From JBCAWW01 sp039024315 (GTDB taxonomy: Bacteria; Bacteroidota; Bacteroidia; J057): 17,806 bases of DNA. Location of the stretch: NCBI GenBank assembly GCA_039024315.1, contig JBCCQN010000170.1, positions 1 through 17,806 on the forward strand. The letters run 5' to 3'. Shown piece by piece: positions 1-6,935 of this stretch. The translations under genes were made by a program, and so were the position numbers. The stretch's first letter is position 1. Each line of letters opens with the position of its first letter. The notes under the pieces are model-generated. The model did no database searches. It worked only from the letters and a program-made list of their open reading frames with translations, and had not been told where the DNA came from.

Positions 1-55
1 ACGAGGCCTATTTAGGCTCCGTATCGCGAAAAGTGTAGCTCCAAAAATCTAATGC

Positions 56-1363
56 TTACCGTGGTAGTTGCGTATAGGTGATCCTAAGCTCAGGTGCGAG
101 AGTAGGGTGAGTATTGCCTCCCAAAACTACTCTATTGACAGAAAGGTTGGCTAAATCAGGCAAGATAACCATGCCATCATTGGCCCGTTGACCACTGATG
201 ATTTGTTGTACATAGTTGGTCAACAGCACACTATAATGACCCTCCTCTTCATCATACGTGGGGGGGGTGGTGACTAAGGCGATACCTTCATCCGTAATCA
301 GCTCATTACCATCTGGCCCCGCATAAGCAACCGTAAAACTCCCAGGCGGCCGATATCGGTTGTTGCTGCCCAGCCAAGTTTCATCTACGTTGAGTAGGAG
401 TTCTGCACGTTGGATAGCGACTCCCTTTAGATCGTCAATTTCTGGGAATTTAATAAAGCCTTTGATGAGTGCCCCTGCTTGTACAAACTCATACTCCTGA
501 TTTTCGTCTGGATCAGGTAAAAATTTACCCAATAATCTGTCGGTAGTTAATTCTGTACGCTCAATTTGGGTGAACTTAGGTGTAATTGTCAAAATCCTAA
601 AAGGCTCTGGCAGTTCTGTTTGCTCAAAAACCCCAGTAGCACTATCTCGCAGCTGATAGTACATGAGAAGTTGAGAGTTATCAGCTTCAAGATCGAGAGA
701 AAATACTGCTCCTGGTTCGCGAGAAAAGAATTGTACGGGGTCAGTACTAATTCTAAATCCGGGTAAGATAAATTTCATCAAGTCTCGATCCTCAAGGGTA
801 TCGGGGCTAGTAAACAATATCTTTTTGCCCAGTTCATCATCTAGCCGAATGCGGAAGGTGGTGATAACCGTTTCGTTGAAACCGAAAGGCTTGCCATTGG
901 CCAAATCATCGGGCTGATAAGCAATTTCGGTCTTGGAACTAATCGTCTCAGCATTGGGAAAGGTATCTTCAAGAAGGTGTACCCGAAGCGTTTGAGCTTC
1001 GTCAATTTTGCCATAGCCGGCATCAACTACTATTTGCAGGACCAAAGAGTCAAAAATGAGATCATCGGGATCTTCGGCAAATATTAGGCCATTGCGTGGT
1101 AGCAATTCCGTGTAGGTCGTGGCCGTGATACGACCAAATTCAGGGTCAGCGTAATTTCCGACTAATTGGCGCTGGGCGCGGTAGGTAGAAACTGAGTCGA
1201 CCAATACGGACTCAAATATGATACTCTGAGTATCAGTAAATGCAGTAGTAAGCAGGTCATTGTCGGGCAATACATCGATTCCGGTATTGCCGGGGCCGTC
1301 TAGGCAAGCTGATAAAGAAAGAATGGCGGTCATGCATAGAAGCATGACACGCCATTCTGGCAT
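56..1363 (-). CDS. DUF4270 family lipoprotein
   Basis: Predicted outer-membrane or periplasmic lipoprotein of the Bacteroidota DUF4270 family, about 435 residues, function unknown. The ATG at 1363 is chosen because it begins a lipoprotein signal: Arg5, a hydrophobic stretch, then LSAC with Cys20 as the lipidated residue. The frame is open further upstream, but that extension overlaps the preceding gene and destroys the signal peptide. After the Cys comes the family-like segment GIDVLPDNDLL followed by a TDT motif; the C-terminus ends in PELRITYTQL, a pattern usual for this family. It starts 19 bp after the stop of the upstream GT5-like gene, so both are probably one transcript. As I recall, DUF4270 genes commonly sit beside this synthase and panC in Bacteroidota, so the linkage looks ancestral. 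Its molecular role cannot be read from the sequence. Confidence 0.85.
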   Translation of the reverse strand: MPEWRVMLLCMTAILSLSACLDGPGNTGIDVLPDNDLLTTAFTDTQSIIFESVLVDSVSTYRAQRQLVGNYADPEFGRITATTYTELLPRNGLIFAEDPDDLIFDSLVLQIVVDAGYGKIDEAQTLRVHLLEDTFPNAETISSKTEIAYQPDDLANGKPFGFNETVITTFRIRLDDELGKKILFTSPDTLEDRDLMKFILPGFRISTDPVQFFSREPGAVFSLDLEADNSQLLMYYQLRDSATGVFEQTELPEPFRILTITPKFTQIERTELTTDRLLGKFLPDPDENQEYEFVQAGALIKGFIKFPEIDDLKGVAIQRAELLLNVDETWLGSNNRYRPPGSFTVAYAGPDGNELITDEGIALVTTPPTYDEEEGHYSVLLTNYVQQIISGQRANDGMVILPDLANLSVNRVVLGGNTHPTLAPELRITYTQLPR

Positions 1364-1382
1364 ATTTCTGTACAAAATAAAC

Positions 1383-2198
1383 TTAGTTTGCGATGTTGGT
1401 ATACAGCTGATTGTAGCCTTCGACATAAGACTCTTTGTCGCTGCTGTCGAAGTAGTATTTTTCTGGTTGAGTTTTCTCAATGTATTCTTCCAGTTTAGCG
1501 TCAATCGTAGGTACACCTTTGGTCACGACATCTGAGAGAGCCATTCCTCCCTTGACTACCCCAACGTAATTGTTGCCATCGAAGTTGTCTAGATTTTCTT
1601 CGTTTATCCCATCATGGCGAACTTTGTCGAGATAGCTGTTCGCAAAATCATTTTCAAACCCGTTGTCATAGACTGTAAATACAGTCTTAGTTTTCTTAAA
1701 CATCGGATCCTCTTTGTAATGCGTACGCAAATATAAGGGAATAAATGAAGTCATCCAGTCATGACAGTGAATAATGTCTGGTGGCCATCCTAGTTTCTTT
1801 ACCGTTTCAATCACGCCCTTACAAAAGAAGATGGAGCGTTCATCATTATCGGGATGGAAATTGTTGGAGTTGTCGGTCAAGACAGATTTGCGCTGAAAAT
1901 AGTCCTCGTTGTCGAGGAAGTACACCTGCAGTTTTGCATTTGGAATAGACGCCACCTTGATGGTAAGCGGCTTTTCCTCTCCTGCTACCCGGATATTGAT
2001 TCCTGAAAGTCTGACTACTTCGTGCAGACGGTTCCTACGCTCATTAATTACGCCAAACTTGGGCATAAAAATTCTGATCTCGTGGCCCTTCTCTTGCAAG
2101 CGCTGCGGAAGGAGACGGATCAGATCTGCTGCGGAACTCATTTTCAAGAATGGAGCAATCTCCGATGTAACAAAGAGAATGCGCAGTTTTTTCTCCAT
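1383..2198 (-). CDS. Glycogen/starch synthase-like protein (GT5 N-terminal domain only)
   Basis: A 271-residue protein matching only the N-terminal Rossmann domain of bacterial glycogen synthase (GT5 family, which transfers glucose from ADP-glucose to an alpha-1,4-glucan). Visible family features are the start KLRILFVTSEIAPF (4-17), IHCHDWMTSFIPLYL (143-157) matching the HCHDW region, and KGGMALSDVVTKGVPT (216-231), matching the segment KGG...AD.VTTVSPT of true synthases. The ADP-glucose-binding KTGGLAD loop is replaced by KMSSAAD (19-25), and the whole C-terminal GT-B domain with the catalytic E-x7-E motif is absent. Full synthases have about 480 residues, so on its own this is unlikely to be a complete glycosyltransferase. 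Proteins of this short size are commonly annotated as glycogen/starch synthase in Bacteroidota, so it is probably not a recent truncation. It is divergent from panC and upstream of the DUF4270 gene. Confidence 0.8.
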   Translation of the reverse strand: MEKKLRILFVTSEIAPFLKMSSAADLIRLLPQRLQEKGHEIRIFMPKFGVINERRNRLHEVVRLSGINIRVAGEEKPLTIKVASIPNAKLQVYFLDNEDYFQRKSVLTDNSNNFHPDNDERSIFFCKGVIETVKKLGWPPDIIHCHDWMTSFIPLYLRTHYKEDPMFKKTKTVFTVYDNGFENDFANSYLDKVRHDGINEENLDNFDGNNYVGVVKGGMALSDVVTKGVPTIDAKLEEYIEKTQPEKYYFDSSDKESYVEGYNQLYTNIAN

Positions 2199-2221
2199 AT
2201 TATATTGGGGTTTATCATTGC

Positions 2222-2246
2222 AGCACTAAAGTCCTCATCTAGTGCT
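2222..2246. promoter_or_regulatory. Inverted repeat in the GT5-like gene leader
   Basis: AGCACTA (2222-2228) and TAGTGCT (2240-2246) form a perfect 7-bp inverted repeat with an 11-nt spacer. It lies just downstream of the predicted start site of the minus-strand gene, so it could be a leader-RNA hairpin or a repressor operator. No U-tract follows, so a terminator is unlikely. Confidence 0.35.
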
Positions 2247-2261
2247 CGTAAAATTCTTCCA

Positions 2262-2293
2262 CAAAAATACGAAAAATAATTTGTTTTAACAAT
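2262..2293 (-). promoter_or_regulatory. Bacteroidota-type promoter for the GT5-like gene
   Basis: On the minus strand TATTTTTG (2269 to 2262) is a perfect match to the Bacteroidota -7 box TAnnTTTG. It lies 20 nt after ATTG (2293 to 2290), a 3-of-4 match to the -33 box TTTG, which is the usual spacing. This predicts a start site near 2255 and a 5' leader of about 57 nt before the ATG at 2198. The assignment rests on motif match only. Confidence 0.5.
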
Positions 2294-2348
2294 TTGCATT
2301 TATTTATATTCACCGTTTGGAATACCCTGCTTTCACTATTCCGCACTT

Positions 2349-3194
2349 ATGCAGATCCTTCCAAATATTCCCTCATTCCGTACTATTCGACAGGCAATTG
2401 ACCCCAAATTAAGTGTGGGCTTCGTCCCCACTATGGGTGCTTTGCACCAAGGACATGCCTCACTCGTACGCGAATCCGTCGCGCAAAATGACATCACCAT
2501 CGTCAGCATTTTTGTCAATCCGACTCAGTTTGGCCCCAATGAGGATTTAGACAAGTACCCGCGCAATCTAGAAGCTGACGCCGCTCTTTTAGAATCCTTG
2601 GGAGTTGACTATGTGTTTGCGCCCAATGCTGACGAAATCTATCCTGATCCGCCTGCCCAGTTTTACTTTGATATCTTGGATATGGACAAAAAACTGTGCG
2701 GTGCCACTCGACCAGGACATATGAATGGAGTAGTACAGGTAGTGTCTATTCTCTTTAATATTGTCCAGCCACACTTCGCCTACTTTGGCCTCAAGGACTA
2801 TCAGCAATGTTTGATTTTGCAGCAATTGGTCAAAGAACTGCATTTCCCGATCAGCATTGTGCCATGTCCCATTGTGCGGGAAGAGGACGGTCTAGCGATG
2901 AGCTCCCGTAATGTGTACCTCTCCACCGAGGAACGCCAACAATCCCTATTCCTTTCTAAAACCCTATCCGCTATCCGCGAAGGCTTGTTGGATTTCGAGG
3001 ATGTGGCTGCCGCTAAAGCATTCGTTCATGATCGCCTTAAGGCCTATCCTTTGGTACGTCTCGATTACTTCGAGATCTTCGATGGACGTAGCCTCAAAGA
3101 GATTCCGTCTCTTGAACCCATTCATCATCCCCACGCCTTTGTTGCCGCCTTTTTAGGTAAGACGCGACTGATTGACAATTTATTTTTGGGGTGA
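2349..3194 (+). CDS. panC: Pantothenate synthetase (pantoate--beta-alanine ligase)
   Basis: Cytoplasmic enzyme that joins pantoate and beta-alanine using ATP (via pantoyl-adenylate) in pantothenate and coenzyme A synthesis. Length is 281 residues, normal for the family. All signature motifs are present: FVPTMGALHQGH (25-36) with the HxGH nucleotide-binding motif, FVNPTQF (55-61), FGLKDYQQ (146-153) and VREEDGLAMSSRN (176-188) with the KMSKS-like MSSRN segment. The start at 2349 gives the usual short N-terminus. The gene is divergent from the GT5-like gene across a 150-bp region. panD, which makes beta-alanine and often follows panC, is not adjacent here; a palindromic repeat element and the 3' end of a convergent gene follow instead. 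Confidence 0.97.
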   Translation: MQILPNIPSFRTIRQAIDPKLSVGFVPTMGALHQGHASLVRESVAQNDITIVSIFVNPTQFGPNEDLDKYPRNLEADAALLESLGVDYVFAPNADEIYPDPPAQFYFDILDMDKKLCGATRPGHMNGVVQVVSILFNIVQPHFAYFGLKDYQQCLILQQLVKELHFPISIVPCPIVREEDGLAMSSRNVYLSTEERQQSLFLSKTLSAIREGLLDFEDVAAAKAFVHDRLKAYPLVRLDYFEIFDGRSLKEIPSLEPIHHPHAFVAAFLGKTRLIDNLFLG

Positions 3195-3206
3195 TGGGTG
3201 TTTTTG

Positions 3207-3323
3207 CCGCTTTGCGGAACGCTTATCCCTTGCGGCATGCATGCCGCAGCTACAGCAACCCCTGGTAGCGGCGTATTGCATACGCCGCACACCATACCCA
3301 AAGACAAGCGTTCTGCGCAGCAG
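3207..3323 (+). repeat. Palindromic dispersed element, copy A
   Basis: Non-coding element of about 117 bp filling the convergent gap between panC and the dikinase-like gene. Left end: hairpin CCGC-TTT-GCGG then AACGCTTA. Right end, read on the minus strand: hairpin CTGC-TGC-GCAG then AACGCTTG. Inside are a perfect 18-bp palindrome TGCGGCATG/CATGCCGCA (3231-3248) and a hairpin GCGGCGTA, loop TTGCA, TACGCCGC (3268-3288). Positions 3214-3289 match copy B (8322 to 8247, opposite strand) at 72 of 76 positions. The structure resembles REP/BIME or MITE-type elements. No transposase is encoded. The right end contains an open frame on the minus strand with no independent sign of being a gene. Confidence 0.85.
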
Positions 3324-3341
3324 TAAATAAACGCTATCTCA

Positions 3342-5414
3342 TCAAAACGAAGCCTTCTCAACCTTCTTCAACAAGACTACTTCTCCAGTCTTGCCATCCA
3401 TCTCCACTAGGTCCCCTGTTTCAAACTGCCAGTCGCGTGGCATCTGGGTAATGGCGGGTTTTTGAGACTCCCTTAGTATGATAGAAGCATGCGATAGGAG
3501 ACCACCCACATAGGATAGCACCCCATCCACCTGAACGAAATAAGGAATCCAGCCTGGATCCAAAGACTCCGTCAACAATATCGTATGCTCAAAATCAGGT
3601 TTCTTGATGCTGCCCTGACTAGCTTGGCTCACCTTCCAAATCTGGCCTCGTACCTTACCGGGATAAATACCTAGGCCTTCATTCGCATTTTCGCCACTGC
3701 TGACATGGGTCAAGCTGCTGATGGGCAAGCGACGACCTACCCGATTGTGTAAAAAGCTATCCAAATCCCAACCGGATTGCTCCTCATAATGGTCAATGCT
3801 GGGCCTTTCTCCGCTCAATAAGCGCTTCCAATCTTCAGGATAGTATTGGGCAAAATCTTTGCCTTCGGGACTATGCTCCAACAACTCCTTGCGCAGCAAA
3901 AAGAAGAAGCGCATCGTCTCATGTCGTAACCATTCTCGCGTATGGATCAAATTGATGATAGGAGCGAAGAGAAAGGCGTACCAAGGTGATTTGCTACTAC
4001 CGCTGCGCGGAACGCTTAGTTCTGTGTTTTGGGTGGGGGGAGTTGAGAGTTCCGCGAAGCGGGCCTGCCCTAAATCTGACTCATAAAAGCCGCGATGACC
4101 GTAGCGAGCCACAAATTGCTCCCAATCCATCTGCCCGCTCTGGTATTCTTGAAAGGCAAACAGATACTCAGTACTCGCAGAGCGCGCCATGAGCTTGGAT
4201 AAAACCCCTAGTTTGTCAAGAAGCTTGACCGGCCCAGACATAGCGCCTGTCAGGGCTTGCATATGCGAGACCAGCTCGATATAGACCTTGCGCATATCCT
4301 GATAGGTCTCTTTGAAGGCAATCTCAGCTTGCAGCTCCCAGATATTTTGCCGGGCTTCTAAGTTTTGCTCCAATTGCTGACCGGTATTGCGCACCCACTT
4401 CTTGGTGCGACCCACCACGCCGATCTGATCTCCTAACAGACGAAAGAACACCCCAATTTTGCTCAAACTCTGCCAAGGTCTTAGACCGATACGATAAGGA
4501 TCGTCTGCTCCTACTGATTCGCAAACCAACGCACTGGGTAAACCCCAACTGGTCATCACATCCAAAAGTGCCGTCAAATTGATCCAAGGCATACCGCTGG
4601 CTAATTCGATGAAATCTCGCTCTGCTAAGCTCGGATCCATGCGCTGATAGTAGGCAAAAAGCTCCTGACTACAATCCCTAATCAAACCCGTCATAAAACG
4701 AGAAGGGTAGGGGGGCAGAATCTCCTTGTGATTGGCAGAGGTGAGGACTTCCTCTGCATCATCAGGAGTGGTGATCGGCCGGGACTGTAAGAGGTAGAGT
4801 TTGCCGTTTTGATCGACACAAAACTCTATGTCCAGACCATAAGGCGCTTCTTGCTCATAATGCGCGAGTAACTTTTGGGTGTGCACCGACAGTTGCATCA
4901 AGGCCGGATGAAGCATTTTAGCTGCCTCTTGCTCTTGAATAATCTGCCAGCTAGGAAACCATTTTTGCCAAAAAAGATCTCGCTTCGCAAATCGTGGTAA
5001 GAGCATACTTTCCGGCTGCACCTTGCCGCTAACTAGGTTTTCGCCCGGACCAGGAACGTATTCGAGCTTCCAAACGGCTTTGCGGTAAGCAAAGAGGACG
5101 CCGCTATATTGAGCCTCGATCATTTCTTGGACGATTACCTTTTGTCCTTCTGGTCTAGGGTAGGAGGCAAAGACTTTGGCTAGCGCTTCGCGCAACGTTT
5201 CTGGCTCTACCTCCAGTTCGGTATGAAAGTGTCCTGCGTAGGATTTGTCGCTGCCATCTTCTTCTTCAAAAGTAGAGCGTACTGCTAAGGGACTTTTTAA
5301 ACGAGTGGAGGGGGATGCTTTCTGGGACAGAAAATCTGCATGTGCGACCGACTCAAAAGCCGGAGTCGGTAAGCCTAATCGGGCGAGAGTTTCTAATTGG
5401 GATAATTTGCTCAT
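3342..5414 (-). CDS. PEP synthase/rifampin phosphotransferase-like enzyme
   Basis: A 690-residue protein with the ATP-grasp domain of pyruvate phosphate dikinases at the N-terminus (about 1-215), a helical middle region (about 220-575) and a PEP-utilising phosphohistidine domain (about 580-685). Visible motifs are VRSTFEEEDGSDKSYAG (45-61), corresponding to the VRSSA..ED..SFAG nucleotide site; DIEF (195-198) and LLQSRPIT (208-215), closing the ATP-grasp fold; YGHRG (438-442) followed by E-x-D; and GGLLSHASII (637-646), with His642 as the expected phospho-carrier. There is no C-terminal PEP/pyruvate TIM barrel, so the domain order is that of rifampin phosphotransferase rather than PEP synthase. 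That enzyme moves the beta-phosphate of ATP through His to a small molecule. The substrate here is unknown. The ATG at 5414 overlaps the stop of the upstream gene (ATGA), which suggests translational coupling. Residues 452-472 come from an inserted repeat. Confidence 0.85.
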   Translation of the reverse strand: MSKLSQLETLARLGLPTPAFESVAHADFLSQKASPSTRLKSPLAVRSTFEEEDGSDKSYAGHFHTELEVEPETLREALAKVFASYPRPEGQKVIVQEMIEAQYSGVLFAYRKAVWKLEYVPGPGENLVSGKVQPESMLLPRFAKRDLFWQKWFPSWQIIQEQEAAKMLHPALMQLSVHTQKLLAHYEQEAPYGLDIEFCVDQNGKLYLLQSRPITTPDDAEEVLTSANHKEILPPYPSRFMTGLIRDCSQELFAYYQRMDPSLAERDFIELASGMPWINLTALLDVMTSWGLPSALVCESVGADDPYRIGLRPWQSLSKIGVFFRLLGDQIGVVGRTKKWVRNTGQQLEQNLEARQNIWELQAEIAFKETYQDMRKVYIELVSHMQALTGAMSGPVKLLDKLGVLSKLMARSASTEYLFAFQEYQSGQMDWEQFVARYGHRGFYESDLGQARFAELSTPPTQNTELSVPRSGSSKSPWYAFLFAPIINLIHTREWLRHETMRFFFLLRKELLEHSPEGKDFAQYYPEDWKRLLSGERPSIDHYEEQSGWDLDSFLHNRVGRRLPISSLTHVSSGENANEGLGIYPGKVRGQIWKVSQASQGSIKKPDFEHTILLTESLDPGWIPYFVQVDGVLSYVGGLLSHASIILRESQKPAITQMPRDWQFETGDLVEMDGKTGEVVLLKKVEKASF
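4000..4062 (-). repeat. Short palindromic element inserted in frame in the dikinase-like gene
   Basis: A 63-bp (21-codon) segment bounded by two inverted end motifs: CCGC-TGC-GCGG-AACGCTTA at 4000-4018 (plus) and CCGC-TTC-GCGG-AA from 4062 (minus). It lacks the internal palindromes of copies A and B. Read in the gene's frame it encodes RFAELS (452-457), a Pro/Thr-rich spacer and LSVPRSG (466-472). The same peptide endings appear in the open frames of copies A and B. It sits after YGHRG...DLGQ, where relatives have a short linker, so the protein may tolerate it as a surface loop. Confidence 0.7.
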
Positions 5415-6190
5415 GCTAAGGTTTCTGATTGGGTCCAGCGCAAAAAATGAGCGGTAAAATCTTCTACCTGCTCCAGCATCGGAAAATGATCCCATTTTGG
5501 GACAATCTCAAATTGCGATTGAGGGAAATCCTTACGCCAATGCTCCACAAAGCCGACATTGATGACCCGTTCTTCTTCGCCCCAGACAAAGTGAAAAGGC
5601 TTTTGACTGACTTTGTCGCGGATGTCTTCATACCAAGCGGGGGTGATAATATCGAAGAAAACCCCAAAAGCATCGCACTGGGTGTAGTCTCGAAAAAATT
5701 GATCGCGTAAGTACTGGGGAATCTCTGCTGGTGCTTGGAAAAGGCGCTTCTCCCAAAGGGATCTGAGCATCTTTCGAGTCAGTAACCATTTTCCCATTTC
5801 GCGCATAATGGGTGGCTTCATTAAGGCAGGGAACTTACGCAGCTTGAGAGTCGCGCCGATGGGAGCATGCAAAATGGTCCGTGATACGGATAAGCGTTGC
5901 CCGGAGGGAAAAGTAAAATCACGAGCTGCAAACTCTAAGAGTATCGAGCCGCCGATCCCATGTCCGTAAAGTATCCAAGGTTCAGATAGCTTATCCGCAA
6001 TCGTAGTTTCAAGCTCTTGCATGAAGAGGCTCCAATGATCAGCCTTTTTGGGTATGGGTCTGCCATCGAAGCCGCTTAGACTCGGGATCCGCAGGTCTAA
6101 TTCAGGCTGCTCGCTAATCAGCTTTTTGAGCATCGGTATGAAGCGCGTCCGAGAGCCTCCGTTGCCGTGCAAGATCAATACATTGGACAT
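5411..6190 (-). CDS. Alpha/beta-hydrolase-fold protein lacking the nucleophilic Ser
   Basis: A 259-residue cytoplasmic protein with no signal peptide. The fold is seen from VLILHGNGGS (4-13), the HG oxyanion strand; LYGHGIGGSILLEFA (74-88), the nucleophile elbow; HAPIG (108-112); FVWGEEERV (201-209), the usual acid strand; and WDHFPMLEQ (233-241), the usual His strand with His235. At the elbow the consensus GHSxGG reads GHGIGG: Gly78 (codon GGG) takes the place of the catalytic Ser. The acid position is Glu rather than Asp. The protein is thus either catalytically dead, uses another residue, or acts as a binding or lyase-type member of the fold. It lies between tetR (48-bp gap) and the dikinase-like gene (4-bp overlap) and is probably co-transcribed with both. 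Confidence 0.85.
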   Translation of the reverse strand: MSNVLILHGNGGSRTRFIPMLKKLISEQPELDLRIPSLSGFDGRPIPKKADHWSLFMQELETTIADKLSEPWILYGHGIGGSILLEFAARDFTFPSGQRLSVSRTILHAPIGATLKLRKFPALMKPPIMREMGKWLLTRKMLRSLWEKRLFQAPAEIPQYLRDQFFRDYTQCDAFGVFFDIITPAWYEDIRDKVSQKPFHFVWGEEERVINVGFVEHWRKDFPQSQFEIVPKWDHFPMLEQVEDFTAHFLRWTQSETLA

Positions 6191-6238
6191 AAGCGTCGAT
6201 TGTGCTATGATTAACTCTGCTTAGCCGACATTGTTGGC

Positions 6239-6859
6239 TTATTCTGCTAGCCAGGTTTGCATTTCGCTTTGAGCGGCGGGCGTGAGGTAGGGAAAAATCA
6301 TGCTCAGGTTGATTTTGGCAAAGTGACGAACTGGGTCTTGGCCTTCGGGAACGCCTACAATTTCTGCGCTAGAGAGCCAAAAGTCAGAGAGGATTTCCAT
6401 GCGGTCATGAAGGTGGAGGTACTCTTCTGGATAGGCGGCTGGCCGCATGATCCCCTCGGCTACAAAATGCTGGACAATGCCTTGAAATTGCTGCCGCCTC
6501 ATCACTTGTAATTGTTTAAAGTGATCTCCGATCTCTGGATAATGTCGCATGAGGTTGACAAAGTCAATCATGAAAAAACGGTAAGTAAATAGCTGTTGAT
6601 AGGTTTGGAGGAAGCTTTGAAAAAGAAAGGATAGCTGGGTATGCTCACCCGATTGCAATTCAAGAATTAGGCGATCAAAGCTCTCCACTAGCTCAAAATA
6701 AAGCGTTTTGACCAGTTCTGCCTTGGTCTTGAAATGATAACGCAAATTGCCATCGCTCATCTCCATGGATTTGGCAAGTTGACGCAAGCTCACATTTTCA
6801 AGTCCCTGCTTATTGAACAGCTGTCTGGCTTGAGAGAGTATTTTATCGCGGGTCTTCAT
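6239..6859 (-). CDS. TetR/AcrR family transcriptional regulator
   Basis: A 206-residue repressor-type protein. The N-terminal TetR helix-turn-helix is clear: KILSQARQLFNKQG (6-19), then VSLRQLAKSMEMSDGNLRYHF (23-43) with recognition helix around 34-44 and the family's YHF-K-K-EL continuation. The rest is an all-helical ligand and dimer domain with many aromatic residues, as expected for a hydrophobic effector; no specific ligand can be deduced. A perfect palindrome lies 12 bp upstream of its ATG, between it and the divergent monooxygenase gene, and is the probable operator, so autoregulation and co-control of both arms are likely. A 7-bp GU-containing stem with a 3-nt loop overlaps its stop codon (6223-6239). 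No U-tract follows, so transcription probably continues into the hydrolase-fold gene. Confidence 0.92.
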   Translation of the reverse strand: MKTRDKILSQARQLFNKQGLENVSLRQLAKSMEMSDGNLRYHFKTKAELVKTLYFELVESFDRLILELQSGEHTQLSFLFQSFLQTYQQLFTYRFFMIDFVNLMRHYPEIGDHFKQLQVMRRQQFQGIVQHFVAEGIMRPAAYPEEYLHLHDRMEILSDFWLSSAEIVGVPEGQDPVRHFAKINLSMIFPYLTPAAQSEMQTWLAE

Positions 6860-6871
6860 GAATTTGAAACA

Positions 6872-6895
6872 ATTTTAGCGCACATGCGCTAAAAT
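6872..6895. promoter_or_regulatory. Probable TetR-family operator
   Basis: Perfect inverted repeat: ATTTTAGCGCA (6872-6882), spacer CA, TGCGCTAAAAT (6885-6895). It lies in the 76-bp region between the divergent tetR (ATG 6859) and FAD monooxygenase (ATG 6936) genes. Its size and symmetry suit a TetR-type dimer or pair of dimers, and its position would allow repression of both directions. It is not one of the window's dispersed repeats. Confidence 0.75.
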
Positions 6896-6935
6896 GTAAA
6901 ATTATTTTTTTAGCTTGCCCAAAATAAGCAATGAT

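Noticed and set aside
6..17. GCCTA-TT-TAGGC palindrome as terminator of the DUF4270 gene
   Set aside because: The stem is only 5 bp with a 2-nt spacer that cannot form a proper loop, and no T-run follows.
1364..1516. Upstream extension of the DUF4270 frame
   Set aside because: It lies inside the end of the GT5-like gene and would bury the lipoprotein signal.
2293..2319. Plus-strand promoter for panC (TTTG at 2293, TTTG at 2316)
   Set aside because: The second TTTG lacks the preceding TAnn of the -7 box, so the match is too weak to report as a feature.
3125..3361. Minus-strand 78-codon open frame across copy A, and a similar plus-strand frame at 8154-8357 across copy B
   Set aside because: Their peptides resemble each other only because they translate the same repeat. 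Neither has a start context or domain; they are kept only as evidence for the shared open phase.
5992..6000. TTATCCGCA as an isolated DnaA box
   Set aside because: A single 8-of-9 match inside the hydrolase-fold coding region, with no neighbouring boxes.
6915..6935. TTG start for the FAD monooxygenase
   Set aside because: The ATG at 6936 puts the Rossmann strand at the expected position; the extra seven residues have no family match.
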